Source: JAWAFC01 sp038890815 (GTDB lineage Archaea > Micrarchaeota > Micrarchaeia > Burarchaeales > JACRGF01). From it: DNA of 64,000 nucleotides. Shown here in pieces: positions 48,997 to 57,487 of the stretch. Under the pieces are notes generated by a model. It was not told the origin of the DNA. It was given only the letters and a program-made list of their open reading frames with translations, and did not search any database. The position numbers were made by a program, and so were the translations under genes. How positions within the stretch are numbered: the stretch's first letter is position 1; each line of letters begins with the position of its first letter. Where the stretch lies: the NCBI GenBank assembly GCA_038890815.1, contig JAWAFC010000005.1, positions 62,001 through 126,000 on the forward strand, in the 5' to 3' direction.

Positions 48997-50166
48997 GTGC
49001 TCCTCGAGTACCTGCTGGCATTCCTCGCGCTGTATGTCAGCGTTTTTTTCCTGCTAGTTTATCTTCAGAACGAGCAGAGGCTGAATGACCCGAAGCCGAA
49101 GCGTTTTCCGAGTCTCACGATCATAGTGCCGGCTTACAACGAGGAGAGAAACATTGCTGCATGCCTCCGCTCTGTGCTCGCCCTGCGCTATCCAACGAAG
49201 CCGCAGGTAATTGTCGTGAACGATGGCTCAACCGACCGCACTGGCGCTATCGCGCGCCGATTTCCTGTGACGGTCATCGACAAGCCGAACACTGGGAAGG
49301 CCGACTCGCTGAACGTCGCGCTCAAGAGGGCAAGGGGGGAGCTGATAGCCGTGCTGGATGCTGACAGCAGAGTAGCGCCCGATGCCGCAGAGAAAATGGT
49401 TGGATATTTTGATGACCCTGAGGTCATGGCGGTCACGCCGGTCATGAAGGTGAGGGGGAAAGGATGGCTGCGGTGGGCGCAAAGGGGGGAGTATCTTTTC
49501 AACGCCTTCTCAAAAAAACTGCTTTCGTTCATCGATGCGGTTACCGTCACGCCCGGGCCTTTCAGCATTTACAGGAGAAAAGTTTTCAAAGAACTCGGTG
49601 GCTTTGACATCCACACGCTCACAGAGGATCAGGAGATGGCGCTCCGCATCCAGCGCGCCAACTATCGCATTGCAGCCTCACTCGAAGCACTCGTGTTCAC
49701 AGAGGCGCCCGATAGCATCGGTGAGCTGTGGAGACAGAGGAAAAGATGGTATCTCGGCTTTCTGCAGAACATCTGGAAGCACAGGGCGCTGCTCAGCCCC
49801 GGCTATGGCGACCTTGGGCTTTTCGTGCTGCCCGTTTCATTGGCGCTCGTTTTGCTCACGGTGGCATCGTTTTTGCTGAACGCCTACAAAAGCATGGCAC
49901 AACCGTGGGCATGGCTTCCGAGCGCGCCATGGGAACTGGTCTTCCTTGAGCTCACACCCCTGCACATCGTGTATGTCGCAACCTTTGTGGCAGCCATGCT
50001 TGGGGTGGCCGCAACGCTGAAAGGAACGCGCGAGGGAGGGATGATAGACACGTTTTTATCTCTGAGCGCGGCATCTTTTCTCATGGTGATTTTCTGGAGT
50101 TTTGTCTTTATCGTGCACGTGCTTAACTGGACAATGGGGGTGAAGCCGGTTTGGAAAGGAGAATGA
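48997..50166 (+). CDS. Processive-type GT2 membrane glycosyltransferase
   Basis: A 389-residue membrane glycosyltransferase. One N-terminal helix precedes the GT2 domain and four C-terminal helices follow. The catalytic set is complete: DAD at 121-123, TED at 209-211 and QRKRW at 247-251, the pattern of cellulose/chitin/poly-GlcNAc synthases. It may build a surface polysaccharide. GTG 48997 is chosen on TATA spacing; the GTG five bases upstream is out of frame. Its stop overlaps the following thioredoxin-like gene as ATGA. Confidence 0.85.
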   Translation: MLLEYLLAFLALYVSVFFLLVYLQNEQRLNDPKPKRFPSLTIIVPAYNEERNIAACLRSVLALRYPTKPQVIVVNDGSTDRTGAIARRFPVTVIDKPNTGKADSLNVALKRARGELIAVLDADSRVAPDAAEKMVGYFDDPEVMAVTPVMKVRGKGWLRWAQRGEYLFNAFSKKLLSFIDAVTVTPGPFSIYRRKVFKELGGFDIHTLTEDQEMALRIQRANYRIAASLEALVFTEAPDSIGELWRQRKRWYLGFLQNIWKHRALLSPGYGDLGLFVLPVSLALVLLTVASFLLNAYKSMAQPWAWLPSAPWELVFLELTPLHIVYVATFVAAMLGVAATLKGTREGGMIDTFLSLSAASFLMVIFWSFVFIVHVLNWTMGVKPVWKGE

Positions 50167-50813
50167 GCTCTGTCCACCTCGCCACGCTCATCATCTCAGC
50201 ATTGATCTTCCTTGTGGGTTTGCTCGTAGGTTGGGGGCTCGGCGCTGCCGCAACTGCCCAACTGCAGGAGAACATCCAAAGACTTGAGGAGGAGCAGCGA
50301 GAGCTCGATGTGCTGGCCCTGTTGGCGGAGCAGCCTGAGGTTGGATGCGGAGCCTATTCGGCCGCGTTTGAGTCCTTCACAAGGAAAACGCGCGCCTTTG
50401 GGGAGAAGGTGGAGTATCTGGAGAAAAAGAAGGGCAAGCTTGATGAGGAGGTGCTGCGCCTGAAGTCAGGCTATGCCATACTGCAGGCCAGGAACTATCT
50501 CATTCTGAGGAAGATGAATGAGCTGTGCGGGGAAAGCAGGAACATCATCCTCTACTTCTACACAAACGAGAACTACTCTGAGGCTACTGACCAAGGCATT
50601 GTATTATGGAAGGTCATCCCAACTTTGCCGGCCTATGCGGACAACACCTCGGTGTACCATTTCGATGTGAAAGTAAACAACTCAATCATCGAAGCGCTGA
50701 AGAAAGCATACGGCATCAGCGTGCTGCCAACGCTCGTAGTCAATGGGAAGAAAATTGAGGGCTTTCACGACGAGGCCAGTCTCAGGCGTGCACTCGAGAG
50801 CGTGAGGGAGTGA
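50163..50813 (+). CDS. Membrane-anchored coiled-coil protein with degenerate thioredoxin-like domain
   Basis: A 216-residue protein. A transmembrane helix (LATLIISALIFLVGLLVGWGLG) precedes a coiled coil (residues 35-110) and a C-terminal thioredoxin-like domain. NIILYFYTNENYSEATDQG sits where CxxC would be, but no CxxC is present. YGISVLPTLVVNGKKIEGF looks like the cis-Pro loop. Two other Cys (GCGAYS and ELCGES) remain. It is unlikely to be a disulfide oxidoreductase; a scaffold or chaperone for the glycan enzymes is possible. ATG 50163 overlaps the upstream stop. Confidence 0.6.
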   Translation: MSSVHLATLIISALIFLVGLLVGWGLGAAATAQLQENIQRLEEEQRELDVLALLAEQPEVGCGAYSAAFESFTRKTRAFGEKVEYLEKKKGKLDEEVLRLKSGYAILQARNYLILRKMNELCGESRNIILYFYTNENYSEATDQGIVLWKVIPTLPAYADNTSVYHFDVKVNNSIIEALKKAYGISVLPTLVVNGKKIEGFHDEASLRRALESVRE

Positions 50814-50836
50814 GGCGAGGCTTGGCAAGGAGGCTC

Positions 50837-50844
50837 TTTATAAG
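50837..50844 (+). promoter_or_regulatory. TATA-like element for the GT2 gene at 50868
   Basis: TTTATAAG centred 28 bp before ATG 50868. The start codon also has AGGAGG three bases upstream, at the very 5' end of the expected mRNA. Confidence 0.4.
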
Positions 50845-50867
50845 GTTAGCTATAGAAAAAAGGAGGC

Positions 50868-52379
50868 ATGGAAACTCCGGTCTGGAAGCGATATGCGCTC
50901 ACGTTTCTCATAACAGCCATCTCGCTGGCCGGTGTCATCTACGGCAGCTATCTTGTGCTGTATGTGCTCACCTCTCCGGTAGAAAAAGGGCTGGGTGGGA
51001 TATTTGTGGTACTCCTTGCCATCAATGCGGCCTTCAACATAGCTGGCTGCTATTACTATCTGGCCTCATTTCAGGCATCACGCATCAACATCCCGCCCCT
51101 GCGCGCCTTCCCGCGCGTCGCGGTGGTTGTGCCAGTGAGAAATGAAAAATTTGAGACGGTTGAGAGGACGCTGCGCTCGCTGCTCGCGCTGGACTGGCCG
51201 AAGCATAGGCTGGCCTATTATGTTGTGGACAATTCGGACAGGCCCGATAGCGCGTTGGCCCGCTTCTGCCGCAGACATGGAATCCGCTATACCTTCATCC
51301 ACAATCCCGTGAGGCTCAAAAGCTACGCGCTCAACAAACTCCTGCCAAGCATAAAGGAGGAGTTCATAGCGCTGTTCGATGCCGATGATGTGCTGATCAA
51401 TCCGGCCTTTCTCAAGGAGAACATCAGCTTCCTGCTGGCCGATCCCTCTCTCGCCAGCGTGCAGACGAAGAAGGGATACGCGCCGGGCTCGTTGTTTGCC
51501 AACACCGTGAACGCCTACTACAGCTTTTTCTACAACTTCGTTCAGCCCGTAAGAGGGGCGGACCGCAGCGGAATGTTCTGCGGCAGTGTGGGCATTGTGA
51601 GGAAGAGTGCGGTGGAGAAGGTGGGTGGTTTCCCGCACTCGCCCACCGAGGACACGGCCTTCTCCTTCCTGGCCGATCTGCAGGGAATGGGAGGGGCTTT
51701 CAACCCGCGCCTCTATGCGCTCGGCGAGCCGATTGAGAGCTTTGCCACTTTCCTAGCCCAGCAGTGGAGATACACCATTGGCAATACCCGGCTGATATGG
51801 ACCTATCTCGCCAACATCACGCGCATTCCGTTGCACAAGCAGCTGCACTATGCCTCGCAGGTCTTTTCCTTCGCCTATCTCTCCTACCTCTTTATCTTCT
51901 ACGCGCTGTTGACGCTTGCCTTCGTGCTGCTCAATCTCAGCACGACGGTATTTTTTTCTTTCAAACTCATGCCCGAGTTCGCACACTTCATCGCGCTCAC
52001 CTACATGGCAGCCATACTGCTCATGGTGGTGGCGGGCGCCAAGCTGTATTTCGGAAGCTATCGCCTGGGCCTCATGGTGCTGTTCATGAACTTCTCTGTG
52101 GCGCTGACGAGAGCCAGGGCCATCGCGGTGGCGCTGGCCGGCCTGCCCACACGTTTCGTCATGACGCGACAGGTACCGCACAGCATGCGCTGGACCGATG
52201 CGCTGGCCGAGACGAAGTGGGAGTGCGCGCTGGCCGGGGTGCTGCTGCTGTTCGCATTCCTTTCCTTCATCAGGTTGGACCTGATAGGTGGGTTCTGGCT
52301 TTTCTGGTATGGCTGGCTTTTCTCGAGCGCGCCCGTGCTCGCCTGGAGCACCGATGTTAGGCTTGCCAGAAAGGTTTAA
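50868..52379 (+). CDS. GT2 membrane glycosyltransferase, cellulose synthase-like
   Basis: A 503-residue protein with two N-terminal helices, a GT2 domain and about six C-terminal helices. Motifs are VVVPVRNEKFETVERTL, ALFDADDVL, SPTEDTAFSF and QQWRYTIGN, the last a variant of the QxxRW box of processive synthases. It would be the second processive-type enzyme of the cluster. The ATG has a strong AGGAGG. It follows the thioredoxin-like gene by 54 bp and ends 23 bp before the DUF424 gene. Confidence 0.8.
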   Translation: METPVWKRYALTFLITAISLAGVIYGSYLVLYVLTSPVEKGLGGIFVVLLAINAAFNIAGCYYYLASFQASRINIPPLRAFPRVAVVVPVRNEKFETVERTLRSLLALDWPKHRLAYYVVDNSDRPDSALARFCRRHGIRYTFIHNPVRLKSYALNKLLPSIKEEFIALFDADDVLINPAFLKENISFLLADPSLASVQTKKGYAPGSLFANTVNAYYSFFYNFVQPVRGADRSGMFCGSVGIVRKSAVEKVGGFPHSPTEDTAFSFLADLQGMGGAFNPRLYALGEPIESFATFLAQQWRYTIGNTRLIWTYLANITRIPLHKQLHYASQVFSFAYLSYLFIFYALLTLAFVLLNLSTTVFFSFKLMPEFAHFIALTYMAAILLMVVAGAKLYFGSYRLGLMVLFMNFSVALTRARAIAVALAGLPTRFVMTRQVPHSMRWTDALAETKWECALAGVLLLFAFLSFIRLDLIGGFWLFWYGWLFSSAPVLAWSTDVRLARKV

Positions 52380-52381
52380 AC
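52374..52381 (+). promoter_or_regulatory. TATA-like element for the DUF424 gene
   Basis: GTTTAAAC centred 25 bp before ATG 52403. It overlaps the stop codon of the preceding GT2 gene. Confidence 0.4.
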
Positions 52382-52402
52382 GCCTGCCGGCAAATTCCTT
52401 GC

Positions 52403-52696
52403 ATGCTCTTCCGCGTTCATGTGAGAGAGGGGAGGCGTATCCTCGCGCTGTGTGACGATGAGGTGATCGGAAAAGTTTACAGAGAGGGCGGGAGAGTGCT
52501 CGATCTCAATAGGTTTGCTGGGTTCTACGGAGAGAGAGGGAGGGAGGAGGATGCGCGCGCTGAGCTCGCTAGGGCTTCCAGCATCAATGCAGTCGGGCGA
52601 AGGTCGGTGGCGCTTGTCATAAAAAGCGGGCTCGCAAAAGAGAGCGATGTGGTATTCATCCAGGGCGTTCCCCACGTGCAAGTTTATCGGTTGTGA
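52403..52696 (+). CDS. DUF424 family protein
   Basis: A 97-residue small archaeal protein. FRVHVREGRRILALCDDEVIGKVYREGGRVLDL matches the opening of DUF424, and VVFIQGVPHVQVYRL the end. Members are conserved in archaea and sometimes sit near translation genes; the function is unproven. The ATG is 25 bp from GTTTAAAC. It is 4 bp upstream of trpB, which may be co-transcribed. Confidence 0.8.
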   Translation: MLFRVHVREGRRILALCDDEVIGKVYREGGRVLDLNRFAGFYGERGREEDARAELARASSINAVGRRSVALVIKSGLAKESDVVFIQGVPHVQVYRL

Positions 52697-52700
52697 TGCC

Positions 52701-53891
52701 ATGGCATACAATTGGCCCGATGAGAGAGGGAGATATGGAAAATATGGCGGAATGTTCGTTCCAGAGGTGCTCATGCCGGCGCTCAAGGAGCTCGAGGAGG
52801 CGCACGCGCGGTTCGCGCGCGATGAGGAGCAGCAGAGAATGCTCAGGGTCGCACTCAGGAATTGGGTTGGCCGGCCTACCCCCCTCTACTTTGCTGCCAA
52901 TCTCACAAAAAAAGTCGGCGGGGCGCGCATCTACCTGAAGAGAGAGGACCTATGCCATCTCGGCGCGCACAAGGCCAACAACGCCATAGGCCAAGCGCTG
53001 CTGGCTCGCTATATGGGCAAACGACGCGTTATAGCCGAGACGGGTGCCGGACAGCATGGTGTGGCCACAGCCGCGGCAGCTGCCATGTTGGGCCTGCAAT
53101 GCGTGATTTACATGGGTGAAGTCGATGTTGGGAGGCAGGAGCTGAACGTTTTCAGAATGAAACTGCTCGGAGCCACTGTGAGGCCCGTGGCGAGCGGCTC
53201 GCGCACGCTCAAGGATGCCATCAACGAGGCCATCAGGGATTGGATAACCAACATCGGCAACACGCACTACCTGCTCGGCTCAGTGGTGGGGCCACATCCA
53301 TATCCGAAAATTGTGCGCGATTTCCAATCGATCATAGGCCGGGAGACGCGCGAGCAGATCCTCAAGGCAGAGGGCAGGCTGCCCGACGCGCTCGTGGCGT
53401 GCGTGGGAGGGGGCAGCAATGCCGCTGGGTTCTTCCATCCTTTCCTCGATGACAGCGATGTGGCACTGCACGGCGTTGAGGCTGGTGGCGAGGGGCTGGC
53501 CAGTGGCCGACATGCCGCGAGCCTGTGTGCGGGTAGTGAGGGCGTGTTGCACGGCGCGCTCAGCTATGTATTGCAGGACAGATGGGGGCTCATACTCGGC
53601 ACGCACAGCGTGAGCGCGGGTCTGGACTATCCGGGTGTGGGGCCCGAGCATGCCTTCCTGCGCGATAGCCGGAGGGCGAGCTATGTGGCGGTTACGGATA
53701 GACAAGCGCTCGCTGCGTTCGCCCTGCTCTCAAAAACTGAAGGCATCATTCCTGCGCTTGAGAGCGCGCACGCGCTCGCGCACGCTGTCCGTATCGCTCG
53801 CGGCATGCCGCGTGATAGCATCATTGTGGTGTGCTTGAGCGGCAGAGGGGACAAGGACATGGGCATCGCCATGCAGAGGCTGAAGCCATGA
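52701..53891 (+). CDS. trpB: Tryptophan synthase beta subunit
   Basis: A 396-residue PLP enzyme joining indole and serine. The Schiff-base Lys is K91 in HLGAHKANN. GRPTPLYFAANLTKK, ETGAGQHGVA and GGGSNAAGFF are the usual substrate and phosphate-binding segments. The length and absence of the N-terminal extension mark the TrpB1 type that pairs with TrpA. ATG 52701 is the family-conserved start (YNWPDERGRYGKYGG). The end overlaps trpA as ATGA. No trpE, D, C or F is in the window; serine could come from serA. Confidence 0.95.
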   Translation: MAYNWPDERGRYGKYGGMFVPEVLMPALKELEEAHARFARDEEQQRMLRVALRNWVGRPTPLYFAANLTKKVGGARIYLKREDLCHLGAHKANNAIGQALLARYMGKRRVIAETGAGQHGVATAAAAAMLGLQCVIYMGEVDVGRQELNVFRMKLLGATVRPVASGSRTLKDAINEAIRDWITNIGNTHYLLGSVVGPHPYPKIVRDFQSIIGRETREQILKAEGRLPDALVACVGGGSNAAGFFHPFLDDSDVALHGVEAGGEGLASGRHAASLCAGSEGVLHGALSYVLQDRWGLILGTHSVSAGLDYPGVGPEHAFLRDSRRASYVAVTDRQALAAFALLSKTEGIIPALESAHALAHAVRIARGMPRDSIIVVCLSGRGDKDMGIAMQRLKP

Positions 53892-54673
53892 GCCTGGAGG
53901 AGACATTTGCGAGGGCAAGAGCGGCTGACGACATCGCGCTCGTGGCTTACTGGCCGGTTGGCTTTCCCTCAATCCCCGCCAGCAAGAGGGCAGTGGCCGC
54001 GCTTGAGAAAGGGGGGGCTGACATAATCGAATTGGGCATACCTTTCACAGACCCCATAGCGGATGGACCTGTCATACAGAGCGCCACGCAGCAGGCGCTC
54101 GCGAAAGGGGCAAACCCCGAGGCATGCCTCAGGGCGATAGGAGAGATGGCGCTCGGGCGGCCGGCGCTCATACTCACCTATTATAATATAATGCACAGGA
54201 TGGGTGTCGAAAAATTCGCCACCATGGCAAAGAAAAATGGCGTGGAAGCCCTGCTTGCCGCAGATTTGCCCATTGAGGAGAGTGGCCCATTCGAGCGGGC
54301 CTGCACGAGAGCTGGCATAAAGACGTGTTTCATCATTGCGCCCAACACGCCGAGCGAGAGGATCCGTGAGATCGCTGGTCACACAACGGGCTTTCTGTAC
54401 CTCATGGCGCACTACGGCGTGACCGGGGCCAAGGAGAGCTTAGAGAGCATCACGGCCGAGGCTGTCAGGCGCGCAAAGGCTGCCGCGCCCGACACTCCTC
54501 TATGTGTGGGGTTCGGCATAAGCAAGCGGGAGCATGTTGTGAGGCTGAGGGATGCCGGAGCTGACGGCGCTGTTGTGGGAAGCGCATTCATACAGCTTGC
54601 GCTGGCGGAGAAGAGCGAGAAAAAGTGGCTAAGGGAGATATGGGCGCTGGCCAGAAAACTGAAGGGGATTTAG
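53888..54673 (+). CDS. trpA: Tryptophan synthase alpha subunit
   Basis: A 261-residue TIM-barrel enzyme splitting indole-3-glycerol phosphate into indole for TrpB. The catalytic Glu and Asp are E48 and D59 in ADIIELGIPFTDPIADGP. The phosphate-binding GFGISKREHV and GAVVGSAFI are intact. ATG 53888 overlaps the trpB stop, so the two subunits are translationally coupled as an alpha-beta complex would require. The 3' end overlaps convergent DUF4870 by 4 bp. Confidence 0.95.
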   Translation: MSLEETFARARAADDIALVAYWPVGFPSIPASKRAVAALEKGGADIIELGIPFTDPIADGPVIQSATQQALAKGANPEACLRAIGEMALGRPALILTYYNIMHRMGVEKFATMAKKNGVEALLAADLPIEESGPFERACTRAGIKTCFIIAPNTPSERIREIAGHTTGFLYLMAHYGVTGAKESLESITAEAVRRAKAAAPDTPLCVGFGISKREHVVRLRDAGADGAVVGSAFIQLALAEKSEKKWLREIWALARKLKGI

Positions 54674-55038
54674 CTTTTTGCAAATTTCTCGGCGTATTCG
54701 CCTAACACCGGCACGAGCACCCTCTCTCCCTGGTAGGCCTTATAGCCGATGTAAATGCCGTACAGCCATCCAAGCGGGAACACGAGGAACCCGATCAGCA
54801 CGATCGTGAGGAGCATTCCCACCACGATGGTCGCCACGCTGAGCAGGATGCTCTGCATGCCGTGAAACTTCAGCTCCTCATTGTCCTTGGCGATGAGGAA
54901 GACGATCAATCCGGTCAGCCAGCCAAGTATGTATGCCACGAAACTCATCGTCCTGACATCCACCTCCGGCTTGGCCTGCTTTGCGGCTGGCCTTGCGGCC
55001 GGCTTTGCAGCTGGCCTCACAGCCTTTCTGGCAGCCAT
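54670..55038 (-). CDS. DUF4870-type membrane protein with basic N-terminus
   Basis: A 122-residue protein. The N-terminal 25 residues are Ala/Lys/Arg/Pro repeats (RPAAKPAARPAAK). About three transmembrane helices follow: MSFVAYILGWLTGLIVFLIAK, SILLSVATIVVGMLLTIVLIGFLVF and a short LGWLYGIYIGYKAY. NEELKFHGMQSILLSV is typical of DUF4870. Function unknown. ATG 55038 is preferred, with GGTGATG upstream and a TATA-like TTTTAAAA at 55070-55077. It converges on trpA. Confidence 0.65.
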   Translation of the reverse strand: MAARKAVRPAAKPAARPAAKQAKPEVDVRTMSFVAYILGWLTGLIVFLIAKDNEELKFHGMQSILLSVATIVVGMLLTIVLIGFLVFPLGWLYGIYIGYKAYQGERVLVPVLGEYAEKFAKS

Positions 55039-55069
55039 CAACATCACCCCCCACTCTATTCGGCTGTAG

Positions 55070-55078
55070 ATTTTAAAA
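55070..55078 (-). promoter_or_regulatory. TATA-like element for the DUF4870 gene
   Basis: TTTTAAAAA (on the plus strand) about 36 bp upstream of ATG 55038, giving a short leader with a ribosome site. Confidence 0.35.
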
Positions 55079-55085
55079 ACCTATT

Positions 55086-56258
55086 TCAGGCTTTTCCCGA
55101 GACGATTTTTATTACATCGCCATTGCGCAAAACGTGCTCGCGGCCCACGCGCATCTGACTCCTGCAGTCGATCGCATGGATGAAATTGCGTGCGAGGTCG
55201 GAATGAATTTTTTTGGCCAGCTCGAATGCCGTTGAGCCCTGCGGCAGGAGCAGGGCATCAGGCAGCACATTGCCGAAGTGATCGGTAAATTTGTGCTCGT
55301 CCTCCACGGGATACACCACGATGAGGTTGAGAAGCGAGAAAGCAGCCTCGTTGATGAGTGATTGCACCCCAGTACCACCGTGCAGTTTCATCACCGACCT
55401 TATCCTCTCCAGCGCGGCGGCCTGCCTCTCGCTCACTCGCCCGGTGATGTCGAAGTCAGGGTCGCCCGGGATGTATTTCACCAGCCCTTTCTCTGCGGCC
55501 CTGCGCAGGGCGAGCTCGCCATCGGCAAAACACGGGAACACTTTCTTGTCCGGGAAGGCGCGGCGGAGCGCGGCCAGGTTTTCGGCGGCACCCTCGAGAT
55601 CAATTTTGTTTGCCGCTATGATAATCGGCTTGCTGAGCTGCCTGAGCGCGCTGGCAAAGGCGAGGATATCGTCCTCGCTCCAGTTTATGTCTGTGAGGGA
55701 AAGGTGACAGCTCTCGGCTGCCCTCCTGATGTGCTCGGGCCCGATGCCGAGTCCGCTGAGCACTCCCTCAAGCTCAGCAGCTCCCTTCCCGCGTAGCTTT
55801 GGCCAGGCGCGCTTCAGGATGCCCGCCATCCAGGCAGCCATCTCGCCCTCCAGCATGCGGACCTCTTCGGCGGGATCGCAACGCTCGCAGGGTCGCCCCT
55901 CCAGATCTGTCCTGCCGCTCGCATCGACGACCTGGATGAGCGCATTCGCCCTGCTGATGTCGCTGAGAAAGGCATTGCCCATGCCACGGCCGAGGTGCGC
56001 GCCCGGCACGAGGCCAGCCACATCGATGAGCGTGGTGGGGATGAGGCGCACGCCATCTATGCACCGGCTGTTTCTGGCATGACAGCCGGCCAGCCCAAGG
56101 CTTCGGTGAGGGCATTCGGCCCTCACATAGGTGACGCCCCTGTTGGCCTCGATGGTGGTGAATGGATAGTCGGCAATCGGCACATCGACGAGCGTGGCGG
56201 CTGCGAAGAAAGTGCTTTTGCCCTTGTTGGGCGCGCCCACCACACCCATCTGGAGCAT
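55086..56258 (-). CDS. OBG/YchF-type GTPase with TGS domain
   Basis: A 390-residue GTPase. G1 is GAPNKGKST, G3 DVAGL (in TTLIDVAGLVPGAHLGRG) and G4 NKID. YPFTTIEANRGVTYVR is the switch I region of the OBG superfamily. A C-terminal TGS domain (residues 320-390) ends in VGREHVLRNGDVIKIVSG. Members bind ribosomes; exact function is unsettled. It is an archaeal YchF-like protein, not HydF. ATG 56258 is leaderless by TATA spacing; the longer frame to 56300 crosses the promoter. Confidence 0.85.
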   Translation of the reverse strand: MLQMGVVGAPNKGKSTFFAAATLVDVPIADYPFTTIEANRGVTYVRAECPHRSLGLAGCHARNSRCIDGVRLIPTTLIDVAGLVPGAHLGRGMGNAFLSDISRANALIQVVDASGRTDLEGRPCERCDPAEEVRMLEGEMAAWMAGILKRAWPKLRGKGAAELEGVLSGLGIGPEHIRRAAESCHLSLTDINWSEDDILAFASALRQLSKPIIIAANKIDLEGAAENLAALRRAFPDKKVFPCFADGELALRRAAEKGLVKYIPGDPDFDITGRVSERQAAALERIRSVMKLHGGTGVQSLINEAAFSLLNLIVVYPVEDEHKFTDHFGNVLPDALLLPQGSTAFELAKKIHSDLARNFIHAIDCRSQMRVGREHVLRNGDVIKIVSGKA

Positions 56259-56277
56259 GGTGAAAGTTGGGCGAACA

Positions 56278-56286
56278 TTTTTTAAA
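56278..56286. promoter_or_regulatory. Shared TATA, OBG GTPase gene and DUF350 gene
   Basis: TTTTTTAAA centred at 56282 lies 24 bp from minus-strand ATG 56258 and 25 bp from plus-strand ATG 56307. One element fits both leaderless starts. Confidence 0.5.
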
Positions 56287-56306
56287 GCGCAATGCCACAT
56301 ACGGGC

Positions 56307-56849
56307 ATGCTGTCCACGGCTGGCATGCTCGCGGCCATCGCCGCGGGCGCGCTCGAGCTTTTCTTCGGCCTCGTATATGCGGTCTCGGCCATCTACTTAG
56401 GCATAAAGCTGTTCGACCGCCTCACGCCCGAGATCGACGAGCTGGAAGAGCTGAGGAAGGGGAATGCCGCCGTGGCCATCGTTGTCGCTGCCATCATCAT
56501 CGCGCTGGCGGGCATCATCCAGACAGGGTTCATGGATTTTGAGGCGCAGCTCAAGGCCGGGCTGAGCGTGCCGCTCATCCTATTGCTGATCGTGCTCGCG
56601 TTCGTGAAACTTCTCTGGAGCCTTCTCGTGGCGCTCACGGCCCTCTTCGTGGCGCTCAAGGTGCTGGATGTGCTGACCGCCGATGTGGATGAGGTGAAGG
56701 AGCTGAAGAGGAGGAATGTGGCCATAGCCATCCTCATCGCGGGTGTGCTGCTGGCGGTGTCGTTCGTCATTCAGCCCGGCGTGTCGGCCATCATCAATGC
56801 CCCTCCCTTCGATGCCAGGGAGATTGGGGCAGCGCTAGGCATTGCCTAG
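56307..56849 (+). CDS. DUF350-like duplicated membrane protein
   Basis: A 180-residue protein of two similar halves. Each has a hydrophobic helix, an amphipathic D-x-L-x-P/A-D-E-L-x-E-L-x-R-x-N-x-A-x-A-I segment, and another helix. ITPEIDELEELRKGNAAVAIVVA and TADVDEVKELKRRNVAIAILIA are the repeated parts. This fits the DUF350 family of four-helix membrane proteins of unknown function. ATG 56307 is chosen because the core promoter ends at 56286. The end overlaps the pilin-like gene by 15 bp. Confidence 0.7.
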   Translation: MLSTAGMLAAIAAGALELFFGLVYAVSAIYLGIKLFDRLTPEIDELEELRKGNAAVAIVVAAIIIALAGIIQTGFMDFEAQLKAGLSVPLILLLIVLAFVKLLWSLLVALTALFVALKVLDVLTADVDEVKELKRRNVAIAILIAGVLLAVSFVIQPGVSAIINAPPFDAREIGAALGIA

Positions 56850-57221
56850 CTTGGCTAGCCCGCCCTCGTTCCTGACTTTCAGGCGCGCGGTACCGTTGAC
56901 AGAAACAAAGCCATCCACAACACAGCCGGCACGCGCGAAGGAGAGGTTTGAGGGAAGCCTGACGACAACAAACCTGCCGTCACCGTAGATGTTCGCATGC
57001 CTTCCCAGCCTGACCACGAGTTCTCTCTCGCTGCCCTCGCCCGCGGCACACACCTCGCTCGCCGCGCCCGCGATGTCGCTGGCCACCAACAGGGCAAGCT
57101 CGGCATCGAGCCGGGTGCTCGCTGCCTTTTGGAAATCGTTTATTGCCGGAAGAAGGAGGGCGAGGAAGGAGAGGAAGGCGGCAAGGAGGAATAGGAACTC
57201 GAGGCTCGCCTGCGCGCGCAA
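56835..57221 (-). CDS. Type IV pilin-like protein, class III signal peptide
   Basis: A 128-residue protein. It begins with MRAQASLEFLFLLAAFLSFLALLLPA, a class III signal peptide where processing after RAQ or RA leaves a hydrophobic helix starting QASLEF. The same opening is used by the neighbour pilin. A beta-rich head follows, with two Cys (EVCAAG and AGCVVD) and an NGTARLKV sequon. TTG 57221 gives this canonical start; longer frames do not. It follows the other pilin gene by 4 bp, so the two are probably subunits of one surface filament. Confidence 0.7.
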   Translation of the reverse strand: MRAQASLEFLFLLAAFLSFLALLLPAINDFQKAASTRLDAELALLVASDIAGAASEVCAAGEGSERELVVRLGRHANIYGDGRFVVVRLPSNLSFARAGCVVDGFVSVNGTARLKVRNEGGLAKLGNA

Positions 57222-57225
57222 GCAA

Positions 57226-57459
57226 TCACGCCGTCTCGCAGCACTTTGTGGCGGGATTGCACCGCATGGTGGAGGGGCAATCTGCATCGCTCTCGCAGCT
57301 CGCCAGCTCGCAGATCTGCCCGATGAGCTGGGCGGTGCGATTGCCGACTGCCTGGCTTCCCTGCTGCGCCGTCTTCTGGAGTTGCACGACGAGGATGATG
57401 GCGACGGCGAGCAGCGCCGCGATGACGATGATGAGCTCTGCCGATACCTGTGCTCTCAT
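57226..57459 (-). CDS. Small type IV pilin-like protein with Cys-rich tail
   Basis: A 77-residue protein opening MRAQVSAELIIVIAALLAVAIILVV, a class III signal peptide (RAQ/S-A-E). The remainder is mostly a helical stem and then a Cys-rich tail with CELASCESDADCPSTMRCNP and KCCE, six or more Cys in about 30 residues. Two or three disulfides are likely. It is among the smallest pilins. ATG 57459 has GGGAGG immediately upstream and a TATA-like ATTTAAAA at 57488-57495. Confidence 0.7.
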   Translation of the reverse strand: MRAQVSAELIIVIAALLAVAIILVVQLQKTAQQGSQAVGNRTAQLIGQICELASCESDADCPSTMRCNPATKCCETA

Positions 57460-57487
57460 CCTCCCACGATGAAATTCACTCGCTCGG

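Noticed and set aside
55086..56258. GTPase considered as HydF for the hydE-hydG pair
   Set aside because: It has OBG/YchF switch I and a C-terminal TGS domain, not the HydF C-terminal cluster-binding domain.
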